Source: JBCBGF01 sp039820585 (lineage in GTDB: Bacteria > Pseudomonadota > Alphaproteobacteria > Rhodobacterales > Rhodobacteraceae). From it: a stretch of 64,000 nucleotides of DNA. The position numbers and the translations under genes were made by a program. Under the pieces are notes generated by a model. The model saw nothing but the letters and a program-made list of their open reading frames with translations, searched no databases and was not told the DNA's origin. Where the stretch lies: positions 1 through 64,000 of the forward strand of contig JBCBPV010000002.1 in assembly GCA_039820585.1 (NCBI GenBank), given 5' to 3'. Of the stretch, positions 33,915-43,334 are shown one piece after another; positions within the stretch are counted from its first letter, which is position 1, and each line of letters begins with the position of its first letter.

Positions 33915-34376
33915 TCAAGAGCCTGGCGCCACCTCGCCCAGCGTCTCAAGCCACGCCGCAACGCGGGCGGCGTTCACCCCTAGATCTGACTGCCCGAACC
34001 GCAAGCGCGCATAGATCACCAGCCGGGTGCGCGCGCCTTCGGACCGCACTGCGACAGAGGTATAGTCCGGAAACCCCCAAAACGCGGATCGCGTCTCATA
34101 GGTGATCTGGCCCTCTTCCACCGATCCCTCCAGCACCCGCGTGCGCGGCGTTTGCAGGGCGATCTTGTCAAGACGCGCCAAAACCTGCTCGGGCCGGGCC
34201 TCAAAATCGCGGGCAACGCGCGTGCCGCCGGGCAACGGCCAGTCGCCGGTGCCCACATCCGGCATCATCGGGGTAACGTGCCAGCGCGCGGGCTCTGTCG
34301 GCGCAAACCGGACGTAGCCCTGAAGCCCGACAAACCCCAGCATCCCAGCCGTGATGATCACCAACAGCGTGTTCAT
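33915..34376 (-). CDS. DUF1499 family protein
   Basis: 153 aa. One N-terminal hydrophobic segment (NTLLVIITAGMLGFVGLQGY) acts as an anchor or signal. The DUF1499-like body contains ITYETRSAFWGFPDYTSVAV and ends with RLRFGQSDLGVNAARVAAWL, both typical of the family. Function unknown. It lies between speB (58 nt upstream) and prfA. Confidence 0.85.
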   Translation of the reverse strand: MNTLLVIITAGMLGFVGLQGYVRFAPTEPARWHVTPMMPDVGTGDWPLPGGTRVARDFEARPEQVLARLDKIALQTPRTRVLEGSVEEGQITYETRSAFWGFPDYTSVAVRSEGARTRLVIYARLRFGQSDLGVNAARVAAWLETLGEVAPGS

Positions 34377-34434
34377 ACAAGATCAAGTAAGCGCGCCCGC
34401 GCCACCGACAAGCCGTCCATTGCCCATCGGCGCC

Positions 34435-35394
34435 CTAACGCCGGGTCCAGCCCCAAAGACAGATCAGCTCCAGCGCCGCATGGGCGCCTGCAATCGCGGT
34501 CACGCCGCTGGGATCAAACGGGGGCGAAACCTCAACCACATCGCCGCCCACCATGTTGATCCCCGCCAAATCCCGCAACAGATGCGCCGCCTGCGCGGAA
34601 CTGAGCCCGCCCCATACAGGTGTCCCCGTGCCGGGTGCAAAGGCGGGATCAAGACAGTCGATGTCAAACGTCACATAAGCCGGGCGGTCGCCCACAATGC
34701 GCCGAACCGTCTCGGCCACCGCGCGCGGCCCCTCCTCATGCACCGTGCGCGCATCAATCACCTTGAGGCCCAGCGTATCGGCATTCTCCGTCCGGATCCC
34801 GATCTGGGCAGAGCCCTCCACATCGACCAGCCCCTCTTTCACGGCCTTGTAGAACATGGTGCCATGGTCGATGCGGCTCGCATCCTCATCGGGCCAAGTG
34901 TCCGTATGCGCATCAAACTGCACCAGCGCCAGCGGGCCATACCGCGCCGCGAAAGCCCGCAGGATCGGCAGGGAGATCGAGTGATCGCCACCCAATGAGA
35001 TGACCCCAGCCCCGGCGCCCAAGATACCTGCAATATGATCGGTCAACCGCTGCGGAAAATCGGGCACCTGAGCGTAGTCAAACGCCAGATCACCGCAATC
35101 CGCGATGGCAAACGCCTCCAGCGGATTATAGCCCCAACCAAAGGGCGGATCGTTGACCATATGCGCCGACGCCTCGCGGATCGCGCGGGGGCCCAGCCGC
35201 GTGCCGGGGCGGTTTGTCACCGCCTGATCAAACGGCACGCCGGTGACCGCCAGATCATAGCCCGCCAGATCCTTGGCATAGCGCCGTCGCAAGAACGACG
35301 TGACACCGCCAAAGGCATTCTCAAACGACAACCCCCGCGGATCGTCCCGCGTGATCGCGCCGTCCACATCCTTGTCCGCATCCGTCAGCGCCAT
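34435..35394 (-). CDS. speB: Agmatinase / ureohydrolase family
   Basis: 319-aa manganese ureohydrolase. Metal motifs: SLGGDHSISLP, VQFDAHTDTWPDED and VTFDIDCLDPAFAPGTGTPV. Agmatinase, which makes putrescine and urea from agmatine, is the usual call, but guanidinobutyrase or related amidinohydrolases share these motifs. ATG 35394 (ALTDADKDVDG) is preferred over an upstream in-frame start. Divergent from mazG across 122 nt. Confidence 0.9.
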   Translation of the reverse strand: MALTDADKDVDGAITRDDPRGLSFENAFGGVTSFLRRRYAKDLAGYDLAVTGVPFDQAVTNRPGTRLGPRAIREASAHMVNDPPFGWGYNPLEAFAIADCGDLAFDYAQVPDFPQRLTDHIAGILGAGAGVISLGGDHSISLPILRAFAARYGPLALVQFDAHTDTWPDEDASRIDHGTMFYKAVKEGLVDVEGSAQIGIRTENADTLGLKVIDARTVHEEGPRAVAETVRRIVGDRPAYVTFDIDCLDPAFAPGTGTPVWGGLSSAQAAHLLRDLAGINMVGGDVVEVSPPFDPSGVTAIAGAHAALELICLWGWTRR

Positions 35395-35516
35395 GCTGCC
35401 CCCCGTCTGGTTGCCCGGCACCTCAACAGCGCCGACCACCCAGGGTCAACCCCGCCACTGGACATCCCGCGCCCGCTTGCCGATGAACGGAGGCACAAGC
35501 GCGCTTGGAGATACCG

Positions 35517-36320
35517 ATGACCAACCCCTCAGACGCCCTGGTCCATGACCCCTCCGGCGGCCTGCCCCGCCTTTTGGAAATCATGCGCCGCCTGCGCGAC
35601 CCCGAAACGGGCTGTCCCTGGGATATCGAACAGGATTTCGGCACCATCGCGCCCTACACGATCGAAGAAGCCTACGAGGTCGCCGATGCATTCGCGCGTG
35701 AAGACTGGGCAGAGCTGGAGGGCGAGCTTGGGGATCTGCTTCTGCAAACCGTCTACCACACCCAGATCGGCGCAGAGCGCGACCTGTTCACCTTCGACAG
35801 CGTGGCCAACGCGGTCTCCGACAAGATGGTCGCCCGCCACCCCCATGTCTTTGGTGATGCCTCCCGCGACAAAAGCGCGGACCAACAGACGCGTGACTGG
35901 GAAACCCAGAAAGCGCAAGAGCGTGGGACCGCCAAGACGCTCGATGGTGTGGCGCTGGGCCTGCCCGCCCTGACCCGCGCGGTAAAGCTGCAAAAGCGCG
36001 CGGCGCGGGTGGGCTTTGACTGGCCCGAGACGGCTCAGGTGCTTGATAAGGTTGTCGAGGAAGCGCAAGAGCTTGCGGTTGAAACCTCGCACGGCAAACA
36101 GTTCGAAGAATTCGGCGATTTGATGTTCGTGATGGCCAATCTCGCCCGGCATCTCAAGATCGACCCCGAAGAGGCGCTGCGCGCCGCCAACGCCAAGTTC
36201 ACCCGCCGCTTTGAAGCCATCGAAGCCGCCCTTGCCGCCGATGGACGGCGCCCCGAAGACAGTGACCTGGCCGAGATGGATGCCCTTTGGGACGCCGCCA
36301 AGGCCGCCGAGCGACCGTAG
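35517..36320 (+). CDS. mazG: Nucleoside triphosphate pyrophosphohydrolase MazG
   Basis: 267-aa protein with two tandem MazG domains. The first has YTIEEAYEVADAFAREDWAE and the second VVEEAQELAVETSHGKQFEE, each with the Glu cluster that holds magnesium. It hydrolyses NTPs and dNTPs to monophosphate and pyrophosphate. ATG 35517 has GGAG 6 nt upstream; an upstream TTG in frame was rejected. An 8-bp hairpin follows directly after the stop. Confidence 0.94.
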   Translation: MTNPSDALVHDPSGGLPRLLEIMRRLRDPETGCPWDIEQDFGTIAPYTIEEAYEVADAFAREDWAELEGELGDLLLQTVYHTQIGAERDLFTFDSVANAVSDKMVARHPHVFGDASRDKSADQQTRDWETQKAQERGTAKTLDGVALGLPALTRAVKLQKRAARVGFDWPETAQVLDKVVEEAQELAVETSHGKQFEEFGDLMFVMANLARHLKIDPEEALRAANAKFTRRFEAIEAALAADGRRPEDSDLAEMDALWDAAKAAERP

Positions 36321-36321
36321 G

Positions 36322-36341
36322 GCGAGGGGCCAGCCCCTCGC
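36322..36341 (+). terminator. Hairpin after mazG
   Basis: GCGAGGGG (36322-36329) pairs exactly with CCCCTCGC (36334-36341) around CCAG, two bases after the mazG stop. No T-run follows, so intrinsic termination is uncertain. Confidence 0.45.
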
Positions 36342-36348
36342 GCTCCCC

Positions 36349-36413
36349 GGGATATTTGTCGACCAAAGACATCGGCGACCGCGGCCCACACCTCTTTGGT
36401 CCCGAAATATCCC
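36349..36413. repeat. Interrupted inverted repeat in mazG-nucleoside hydrolase gap
   Basis: GGGATATTT (36349-36357) and ACCAAAGA (36362-36369) recur as complements TCTTTGGT (36393-36400) and AAATATCCC (36405-36413), giving 17 paired bases with a 4-base internal mismatch and a 23-nt loop. Its spread-out form suggests a mobile intergenic palindrome family rather than a simple terminator. Confidence 0.6.
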
Positions 36414-36470
36414 CGCCGGAGGCATGAAAACCGTCTGGCGGTCGCCATCGCCCGGCGCTACACCTGCCCC

Positions 36471-37412
36471 ATGGCGCCGCGCAAGATCATCATCGACACC
36501 GATCCCGGTCAGGACGATGCCGTGGCGATTCTTCTGGCGCTGGCCAGCCCCGATGAGATCGATGTGCTGGGCATCACCGCGGTGGCGGGCAACGTGCCCC
36601 TGCCCCTGACCGAACGCAACGCGCGCATCGTATGTGAGCTTGCGGGCAAGCCCGAGACACCGGTCTTTGCGGGCTGCGACGCCCCGCTGAAGCGACCGCT
36701 TGTGACGGCTGAGCATGTGCATGGCAAAACCGGGCTCGATGGGCCCGACCTGCCAGAGCCGACGATGGATCTGCAAGGGCGGCATGGGGTTGATTTCATC
36801 ATCGAATGCCTGCGCCACGAGGCGCCGGGGACGGTGACGCTGTGCCCCATCGGGCCATTGACGAACATTGCCCTGGCATTTCAACGCGCGCCCGACATCG
36901 TGCCGCGCGTGGCCGAAATCGTGCTGATGGGGGGCGCGTATTTTGAGGTGGGCAACATCACCCCCGCGGCCGAGTTCAACATCTATGTCGATCCCGAAGC
37001 CGCCCAGATCGTGTTCACCTCTGGCGCGCCCATCACGGTGATGCCGCTCGATGTGACCCACAAGGCGCTGACCACCGCCCCCCACATCGCCGGCTTCCGC
37101 GCGATGGGCACACAGGTGGGCCGAATGGTCGCCGCCTGGACCGATTTCTTTGAGCGGTTCGACAAGGAAAAATATGGCTCCGAAGGTGCTCCGCTGCACG
37201 ATCCTTGCGTGATCGCCTACCTGCTTGAGCCGCGCATGTTCACAGGCCGCCAGGTCAATGTCGAGATCGAGACGACCAGCGATCTGACGCTTGGCATGAC
37301 GGTGGCCGACTGGTGGGGCGTCACCGACCGCCCCAAGAACGCGATGTTCATGGGCGATATCGATGCCGAGGCGTATTTCGCGCTACTGACCGACCGATTG
37401 GCCCGGCTGTGA
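36471..37412 (+). CDS. Nucleoside hydrolase (inosine-uridine preferring type)
   Basis: 313-aa IUNH-family N-ribohydrolase that splits nucleosides into base and ribose with calcium. The Asp cluster is in IIIDTDPGQDDAVAILLAL. Later family stretches are AEIVLMGGAYFEVGNITPAA, AEFNIYVDPEAAQIVF and the C-terminal LHDPCVIAYLL, which supplies the active-site His and Asp. ATG 36471 starts MAPRKI; 25 upstream codons in frame were dropped. Its stop overlaps the GNAT gene as GTGA. Confidence 0.94.
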   Translation: MAPRKIIIDTDPGQDDAVAILLALASPDEIDVLGITAVAGNVPLPLTERNARIVCELAGKPETPVFAGCDAPLKRPLVTAEHVHGKTGLDGPDLPEPTMDLQGRHGVDFIIECLRHEAPGTVTLCPIGPLTNIALAFQRAPDIVPRVAEIVLMGGAYFEVGNITPAAEFNIYVDPEAAQIVFTSGAPITVMPLDVTHKALTTAPHIAGFRAMGTQVGRMVAAWTDFFERFDKEKYGSEGAPLHDPCVIAYLLEPRMFTGRQVNVEIETTSDLTLGMTVADWWGVTDRPKNAMFMGDIDAEAYFALLTDRLARL

Positions 37413-37876
37413 GCGCCGCGCTGCACCTGGCTGGCGCGGGCGATCTGGCGGCGCTGGAGCCCATGGTGGCGGCCTATCACGACGAAGAAGGCATCGCGTC
37501 AGAGCTTGAGCATCGCGAGGCCGCGATTGCGCCGCTTCTCGAGGGCAGCCCCCATGGCTGCGTCTACCTGATCGGGCCGCGCCGGGCACCGGTCGGGTAT
37601 ATGGTGGTCACCTTCGGCTGGTCGGTGGAGTTTGGCGGGCTCGACGGGTTTATTGATGAGCTCTACATCCGCCCCGGCGTGCGCGGTCGCGGGATGGCAA
37701 GCGAGGCGCTCCATGCCCTTTTGCCGCTGTTGGATGAAGCAGGCGTGCGGGCGCTGCACCTGGAAGTCTCGGTTGACCGTCCGCGGCTCGAGCGTTTTTA
37801 CGCCCGCGCGGGCTTCAAGATGCGGCGAGGCTACCATCTGATGAGCCGCGTGGCGCGGCGGACCCCTGGCAAATGA
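37409..37876 (+). CDS. GNAT-family N-acetyltransferase
   Basis: 155 aa. The acetyl-CoA loop is RPGVRGRGMASEALHALL, after the beta strand FIDELYIRPGV; FYARAGFKMRRGYHLMSR closes the fold. GTG 37409 overlaps the nucleoside hydrolase stop by 4 nt, so it is coupled to that gene. The acceptor is unknown: a small molecule or a protein N-terminus are both possible. Confidence 0.9.
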   Translation: MSAALHLAGAGDLAALEPMVAAYHDEEGIASELEHREAAIAPLLEGSPHGCVYLIGPRRAPVGYMVVTFGWSVEFGGLDGFIDELYIRPGVRGRGMASEALHALLPLLDEAGVRALHLEVSVDRPRLERFYARAGFKMRRGYHLMSRVARRTPGK

Positions 37877-37901
37877 GCCCGCGCGGCCCTACCTGTCGGC
37901 C

Positions 37902-39332
37902 ATGACCCTGCACATTGCGTTTGACAACAGCTATGCCGCCCTGCCCGCGCAGTTCTATACCAAAATGCGGCCGCAACCGGTGTCGAAACCGGGCCTCATC
38001 AAGGTCAACCATGCCCTGGCTGCGGATTTGGGCCTCGATCCCGTCGCGTTGGAAAGCGTCGAGGGTTTGGCGATGCTGGCCGGCAACCACATCCCCGAAG
38101 GCGCCGATCCTTTGGCGCAAGTCTATGCAGGTCACCAGTTCGGCGGATGGTCGCCGCAACTGGGTGATGGGCGCGCGATCTTGCTGGGCGAAGTGATCGA
38201 CCGACAAGGGCAAAGGCGCGATATCCAGCTGAAAGGATCGGGGCGCACGCCCTATAGCCGGATGGGCGATGGGCGGGCCTGGCTGGGGCCGGTGATGCGC
38301 GAATACATCGTGTCCGAGGCGATGCATGCGCTGGGCATCCCCACCACCCGCGCGCTGGCAGCGGTGACCACGGGTGAAACGGTGCTGCGCGAGGCGCCAT
38401 TTCCCGGTGCGGTGTTCACGCGCGTCGCGGCCAGCCATATCCGCGTCGGCACATTCCAATACTTCGCCTCGCGGCAAGATCTGGACGGGTTGCGCGCGCT
38501 CGCCGATCACGCGCGCACCCGGCACTATCCCGGGGCCGAGACGGCGCTGGATCTGCTGGACAGCGTGATCGCCGCGCAGGCACGGCTTGTCGCCCGGTGG
38601 ATGGGTGTTGGTTTTATCCACGGCGTGATGAACACAGACAACACGACCATCTCGGGCGAAACCATCGACTATGGGCCTTGCGCTTTCATGGACACCTACG
38701 ATCCCGAACAGGTCTATTCGTCGATCGATCAGTTCGGGCGCTACGCCTACAACAAACAGCCCGATATCCTGATCTGGAACCTGGCACAGTTGGCAACCGC
38801 CCTCCTGCCCCTGATTGACGACGACCAAAACGCCGCGATTGAGGCCGCAACCGCATCCGTTCACCGTTTCCCAGAGGTGTTTCGTGCGGCCTGGCTCGCG
38901 ACATTCCGCCAGAAGATCGGGCTCACGGATGCCGAAGACGGCGACCAGGCGCTGATCCAGGATTTGCTTGATCGGATGGCCGCGGGACAGGCGGATTTCA
39001 CCAACACGTTCCGGGCGCTCGGCACAGCGCACGCCCGCGATCAATTCGTTGATCCCACAGTCTATGATGCCTGGGAAGCGGTTTGGACCGAACGCCTTGC
39101 GCGCGACAGCGGCGATGCGCAGGCGCTGATGGCCGCGGCGAACCCCGGGGTCATCCCGCGCAATCACCGCGTGGAAGAGGCGATCCAGGCGGGTCTTGCC
39201 GGCGACCACGCCCCGTTTGAGCGGTTGGTGACGGTGCTCGCCCACCCCTTCGATGACCCGACGGGCGCCGTGGATCTGACGCGCCCGCCGACCGCGGGCG
39301 AGGTGGTGCGTCAGACCTTTTGCGGGACCTGA
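37902..39332 (+). CDS. selO: Protein adenylyltransferase SelO (YdiU/UPF0061)
   Basis: 476-aa pseudokinase-fold enzyme that transfers AMP to Ser, Thr or Tyr. Conserved stretches: YAGHQFGGWSPQLGDGRAIL, LKGSGRTPYSRMGDGRAW, GVMNTDNTTISGETIDYGPC and FMDTYDP. The protein ends RQTFCGT, where the Cys near the C-terminus corresponds to the Sec or Cys position of SelO proteins. It is 22 nt overlapped at the 3' end by the convergent DMT gene. Confidence 0.95.
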   Translation: MTLHIAFDNSYAALPAQFYTKMRPQPVSKPGLIKVNHALAADLGLDPVALESVEGLAMLAGNHIPEGADPLAQVYAGHQFGGWSPQLGDGRAILLGEVIDRQGQRRDIQLKGSGRTPYSRMGDGRAWLGPVMREYIVSEAMHALGIPTTRALAAVTTGETVLREAPFPGAVFTRVAASHIRVGTFQYFASRQDLDGLRALADHARTRHYPGAETALDLLDSVIAAQARLVARWMGVGFIHGVMNTDNTTISGETIDYGPCAFMDTYDPEQVYSSIDQFGRYAYNKQPDILIWNLAQLATALLPLIDDDQNAAIEAATASVHRFPEVFRAAWLATFRQKIGLTDAEDGDQALIQDLLDRMAAGQADFTNTFRALGTAHARDQFVDPTVYDAWEAVWTERLARDSGDAQALMAAANPGVIPRNHRVEEAIQAGLAGDHAPFERLVTVLAHPFDDPTGAVDLTRPPTAGEVVRQTFCGT

Positions 39333-40213
39333 GCGGCGGGGCGGTTAATCAGCACAAGGCCACCCGCCACCAGCACCAGTGCGACCAGAATCGCCGGGCC
39401 CACGGTCTCCCCAAGCAGCAGCCACCCAAAGCCCACGCCGAAAATCGGCCCGAGAAATCCATAGGCGGCCACCGACGCGGGCGGATAGATCGACAAGAGC
39501 CACAGCCAAAACACGAACGCCGCCGACACGACAACCACGATCTGAAACGCCAGCCCCCACAGGTGAATGGGCTGCAAGTCGCGGATAAAGGGGCCAAAGA
39601 ACAGCGCCGCGAACAGAAGGATCGGGGCCGAGATTGCAACTTGCCACAATAGCTGCATCTCAGGCGTTTCATGCCGCAGCGCGCTGGCCCGCGCCATCAG
39701 CGCCGCCCCGGCCCAGCCTAGCGCCGCCCCCAGCGCGCAAATATCCCCGAGCAGCGACGCCTCGCCATCATCGGGCCGGTTCAGGATCGCCACGCTGACG
39801 CCCACAAAGGCCAGCGCCAGCCCCAGCGCTTTGACAGCCGTGATCTTCTGATCGGGCAGAAAGACATGCGCGCCCAGCGCCATCCACAGGGGCATCGAGT
39901 AAAAGATCACGCTGGTCCGCGAGACCGAGGTAAGGTCGAGCGCCATGAACAAAAACACAAACTCAGCCGAGAAAATGCATCCGATCACAATGCCCGCGGT
40001 CAGTGTCCCCTCTTTGGGCCGGAGCGAGATCCCACGAAACCACATCCACGCCGCGACGCACAGGGTCGCCCCGGCAGACCGCAGGCCCGCAAAAAACACC
40101 GGCTGCAAACCCTCGTTCACAACCTTGATCACGACCTGATTGAAGCCCAAAAGCGCACCAACCGCGATCAGCGAGAAGATCCCGAACGCGTCCAGGCGGT
40201 CTTTCTTATCCAT
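39311..40213 (-). CDS. EamA/DMT-family transporter
   Basis: 300 aa with ten predicted membrane helices in two EamA repeats, for example IFSLIAVGALLGFNQVVIKV and a second repeat from LLGDICALGAALGWAGAALM. Members export amino acids or metabolites. ATG 40213 (DKKDRLDAFG) has AAGGAG about 10 nt upstream, better than an ORF start 14 codons earlier. Substrate unknown. Confidence 0.9.
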   Translation of the reverse strand: MDKKDRLDAFGIFSLIAVGALLGFNQVVIKVVNEGLQPVFFAGLRSAGATLCVAAWMWFRGISLRPKEGTLTAGIVIGCIFSAEFVFLFMALDLTSVSRTSVIFYSMPLWMALGAHVFLPDQKITAVKALGLALAFVGVSVAILNRPDDGEASLLGDICALGAALGWAGAALMARASALRHETPEMQLLWQVAISAPILLFAALFFGPFIRDLQPIHLWGLAFQIVVVVSAAFVFWLWLLSIYPPASVAAYGFLGPIFGVGFGWLLLGETVGPAILVALVLVAGGLVLINRPAAQVPQKV

Positions 40214-40382
40214 GGCAAGCTGTGCTCCTTGCGCCGCAGATGATGTGGGGTGCAACCGGGTGTCAACCGCCGAACCGTAGCTTTGCGTTGCCGCAACGGC
40301 GCGGGCAAAACCCGACCCTGCCCCCTTTCACCGCGGGTCGCCTTGGCGTATGACAGCGCCGGGGGACATTGCTGGGTTTGGG

Positions 40383-42542
40383 ATGCCGGAACCGTCAATC
40401 ACGGACGACCTGATCGCGTCGCATGGGCTAACGCCAGACGAGTATGCGCGCATTGAAGAGATCATTGGGCGGACGCCCTCGTTCACTGAGCTTGGGATTT
40501 TCTCGGCCATGTGGAATGAGCATTGCTCGTACAAATCTTCAAAAAAATGGCTACGCACCCTGCCGACCGAGGGGCCTCAGGTGATCTGTGGGCCAGGGGA
40601 AAACGCAGGCGTCGTGGATATCGGCGACGGCCAAGCCGTTGTTTTCAAGATGGAAAGCCACAACCACCCCAGCTACATCGAACCCTACCAGGGCGCAGCG
40701 ACCGGCGTGGGCGGCATCCTGCGCGACGTCTTCACCATGGGCGCCCGCCCCATCGCGGCGATGAATGCGCTCAGCTTCGGCGATCCCTCGCACCCCAAAA
40801 CCCCGCATCTGGTCAAAGGTGTGGTCGAGGGCGTCGGCGGCTATGGCAACGCGTTCGGCGTGCCCACCGTGGGCGGCGAGGTTCGGTTCCACGCCGCCTA
40901 TAACGGCAACTGCCTGGTCAATGCCTTCGCCGCGGGCCTCGCGGATGCCGACAAGATCTTCTACTCCGCCGCCTCGGGCGTGGGCATGCCGGTGGTCTAC
41001 CTCGGTGCCAAGACTGGGCGCGACGGCGTGGGCGGGGCCACCATGGCATCGGCCGAGTTTGACGATACCATCGAGGAAAAGCGCCCCACGGTGCAGGTGG
41101 GCGATCCCTTCACCGAAAAGCGCCTGCTGGAAGCCTGTCTGGAACTGATGGCCACCGGTGCGGTGATCTCGATCCAGGACATGGGCGCCGCGGGGCTGAC
41201 CTGTTCGGCGGTCGAGATGGGGGATAAGGGCAATCTGGGCGTTCGTCTGGATCTGGACCGCGTGCCCGTGCGCGAAGAGGCGATGACCGCCTATGAGATG
41301 ATGCTGAGCGAAAGCCAGGAACGGATGCTCATGGTCCTGCGCCCCGAAAAAGAGGCCGAGGCGCGCGCGGTCTTTGACAAATGGGATCTGGACTTCGCCG
41401 TGGTGGGCGAAACGATTGCCGAAGATCGCTTCATTGTGATGCATGGCGGCGCGGTAAAGGCCGACCTGCCGCTCAAGGCGCTGTCGGGCACCGCACCCGA
41501 ATACGACCGCCCATGGATCGCGACACCGGCGGCTGCGCCGCTGACGGACGCGCCAGAGATCGGCCCAATCGCAGGCCTCCAGGCCCTGCTGACCTCCCCC
41601 AACTACGCCGCAAAGCATTGGGTGTACGAGCAATATGACAGCATGGTCATGGCCGACACCGTGCGGTCGCCGGGCCTGGGCGCTGGTATCGTGCGGGTCC
41701 ACGGCACCGACAAGATGCTGGCCTTCACCTCAGACGTGACGCCCCGTTACGTGCGCGCCAACCCCGTTGAAGGTGGCAAACAGGCGGTGGCCGAAGCCTA
41801 TCGCAACTTATCGGCTGTAGGCGCCAAACCATTGGCCACGACAGACAATCTGAATTTCGGGAACCCCGAAAAGCCCGAGATCATGGGACAGTTCGTGGGC
41901 GCGATCCAAGGGATCGGCGCCGCAGTTGAGGCGCTCGACACGCCAATCGTGTCGGGCAACGTTTCGCTTTACAACGAAACCGATGGGGCGGCGATCCTGC
42001 CCACCCCGACGATTGGCGCGGTCGGGCTGATCGCAACCCCAGAGGCGTTGATCGCAGGCACCGCGCGGGCGGGCCACGTGGCTCTCTTGCTGGGCGACCC
42101 CGGCACACATCTGGGCCAATCCGCGCTTCTGGCCGAAGCGTTCGGGCGCGAAGATGGCGATGCACCCGCGGTCGATCTTACGACCGAGCGCGCCCATGGC
42201 GATTTCATCCGCGACAACGCAGAATGGATCGACGTTTGCACCGATATCGCCGATGGCGGCCTGGCCCTTGCCGCGTTTGAGCTGGCGGAAGCCGCGGATG
42301 TGGGCGTGACGCTCGACACCGCCGACACCGCAGAGCTTTTCGGCGAAGATCAGGGACGCTACCTGATTGCATGCTCGTTCGACAAGGCCGAGGCGCTGAT
42401 GGTCGCCGCGGGCCAAGCAGGCGTGCCGATCAGCTTTGTTGGCCGGTTCGGCGGCACCGACGTGACCTTTGGCGGCGACACCGCCCCGCTCGACACGCTG
42501 GTGTCGCTCTACCGCACGTCCTTTGCGGCGGCGGTGGCCTGA
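40383..42542 (+). CDS. purL: Phosphoribosylformylglycinamidine synthase, PurL subunit
   Basis: 719-aa small-type PurL, which forms FGAM from FGAR, glutamine-derived ammonia and ATP with PurQ and PurS (elsewhere). Signatures: WNEHCSYKSSKKWLRTLPTE, MESHNHPSYIEPYQGAATGV, GGIVRD-like text here GGILRDVFTMGARPIA, and LSEQERM-like SESQERMLMV. Start: ATG 40383 begins MPEPSITDDLIASHGL, as in relatives; an ATG at 40350 would add 11 residues with no clear benefit. Confidence 0.95.
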   Translation: MPEPSITDDLIASHGLTPDEYARIEEIIGRTPSFTELGIFSAMWNEHCSYKSSKKWLRTLPTEGPQVICGPGENAGVVDIGDGQAVVFKMESHNHPSYIEPYQGAATGVGGILRDVFTMGARPIAAMNALSFGDPSHPKTPHLVKGVVEGVGGYGNAFGVPTVGGEVRFHAAYNGNCLVNAFAAGLADADKIFYSAASGVGMPVVYLGAKTGRDGVGGATMASAEFDDTIEEKRPTVQVGDPFTEKRLLEACLELMATGAVISIQDMGAAGLTCSAVEMGDKGNLGVRLDLDRVPVREEAMTAYEMMLSESQERMLMVLRPEKEAEARAVFDKWDLDFAVVGETIAEDRFIVMHGGAVKADLPLKALSGTAPEYDRPWIATPAAAPLTDAPEIGPIAGLQALLTSPNYAAKHWVYEQYDSMVMADTVRSPGLGAGIVRVHGTDKMLAFTSDVTPRYVRANPVEGGKQAVAEAYRNLSAVGAKPLATTDNLNFGNPEKPEIMGQFVGAIQGIGAAVEALDTPIVSGNVSLYNETDGAAILPTPTIGAVGLIATPEALIAGTARAGHVALLLGDPGTHLGQSALLAEAFGREDGDAPAVDLTTERAHGDFIRDNAEWIDVCTDIADGGLALAAFELAEAADVGVTLDTADTAELFGEDQGRYLIACSFDKAEALMVAAGQAGVPISFVGRFGGTDVTFGGDTAPLDTLVSLYRTSFAAAVA

Positions 42543-42546
42543 GCGG

Positions 42547-43044
42547 ATGCGGGCCCGCGCCCTCATCCGCGCCGGGCTGTTCGCCGCATTGCAGGTCGCG
42601 TCCGCGTTCTTGATCTTCACCGCCCTTGTCATGGCCGGGTTCGGGCTGCGCGACGGGTTTTGCTATCCCGGCTATATCTCCAACCTCACCACAGCGATCG
42701 TGGGCGTGGCCATCGTCGCGGGCGTCGTGCTGACCCCCGGCGCCGCGCTGGCCGCCTGGACCCTGGGCGAAATGCGGCGGCGCTGGTCGTTTGTGATGAT
42801 GCCCCACTGGCTGACCTTCACATCGCTGGGCGCACTTTACGGGGCAGACGTCGTCATGCGCCTCGTCAACGATGCCCATTGCGCCGACGGTCTGCCCGAA
42901 GTGCAGGACAACACCGCCCAGGTCAGCCTGTTCTCCGAAGTGCTGACATATCTGGCGGCAGCGGCGGCGTTTGGCGCTCTTCTGGCGTGCCTCTTTGTCC
43001 TGATGAAGATGCTGACGGTTGCGAACGGCCCTGATGCGGCCTAA
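42547..43044 (+). CDS. Small four-helix membrane protein of unknown function
   Basis: 165 aa, not recognised. Four hydrophobic segments: ALQVASAFLIFTALVMAGFG, ISNLTTAIVGVAIVAGVVL, a weaker WLTFTSLGALYGADVVMRL and a last YLAAAAAFGALLACLFVLM. Two Cys lie between helices (GFCYPGY and NDAHCADG). It starts 4 nt after the purL stop, so it is likely co-transcribed with purL and bolA. Confidence 0.75.
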   Translation: MRARALIRAGLFAALQVASAFLIFTALVMAGFGLRDGFCYPGYISNLTTAIVGVAIVAGVVLTPGAALAAWTLGEMRRRWSFVMMPHWLTFTSLGALYGADVVMRLVNDAHCADGLPEVQDNTAQVSLFSEVLTYLAAAAAFGALLACLFVLMKMLTVANGPDAA

Positions 43045-43091
43045 CTCTTGGGCAAGGCTATGCATGGCCCATTAGCGAAGGACACCCGCCC

Positions 43092-43334
43092 ATGGCGATG
43101 ACAGCGCAAGAGATCGAGGATCTGATCCGGGACGGGTTTCCCGCAGCCAAGATCACGATCACCGACCTTGCGGGCGACGGCAACCACTATGCCGCCGAGG
43201 TGATCGACGAAAGCTTTCGTGGCCAGAACCGGGTGCAACAGCAGCGCGCCGTCTATGCCGCGCTGAAGGGCAAGATGGATGGCGCCAATGGTGAATTGCA
43301 CGCCCTGGCCCTGACCACAAAGGCCCCGGAATGA
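43092..43334 (+). CDS. bolA: BolA/IbaG-family protein
   Basis: 80-aa BolA-fold protein. QEIEDLIRDGFPAAKITITD, the helix FRGQNRVQQQRAVYAALKGK and the His in GNHYAAEV and ELHALAL fit the family. BolA proteins bind [2Fe-2S] clusters with CGFS glutaredoxins and act in iron-sulfur trafficking. The partner grxD lies one gene downstream. GAAGGA is about 9 nt before the ATG. Small size places it nearer IbaG than long BolA. Confidence 0.93.
   Translation: MAMTAQEIEDLIRDGFPAAKITITDLAGDGNHYAAEVIDESFRGQNRVQQQRAVYAALKGKMDGANGELHALALTTKAPE

Noticed and set aside
35529..37199. 556-codon minus-strand frame opposite mazG and the nucleoside hydrolase
   Set aside because: Spans two well-supported plus-strand genes and the hairpin-rich gap; composition is typical of an antisense shadow in GC-rich DNA.
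37815..39245. 476-codon minus-strand frame opposite selO
   Set aside because: SelO motifs on the plus strand are unambiguous, and the antisense frame has no recognisable domain.
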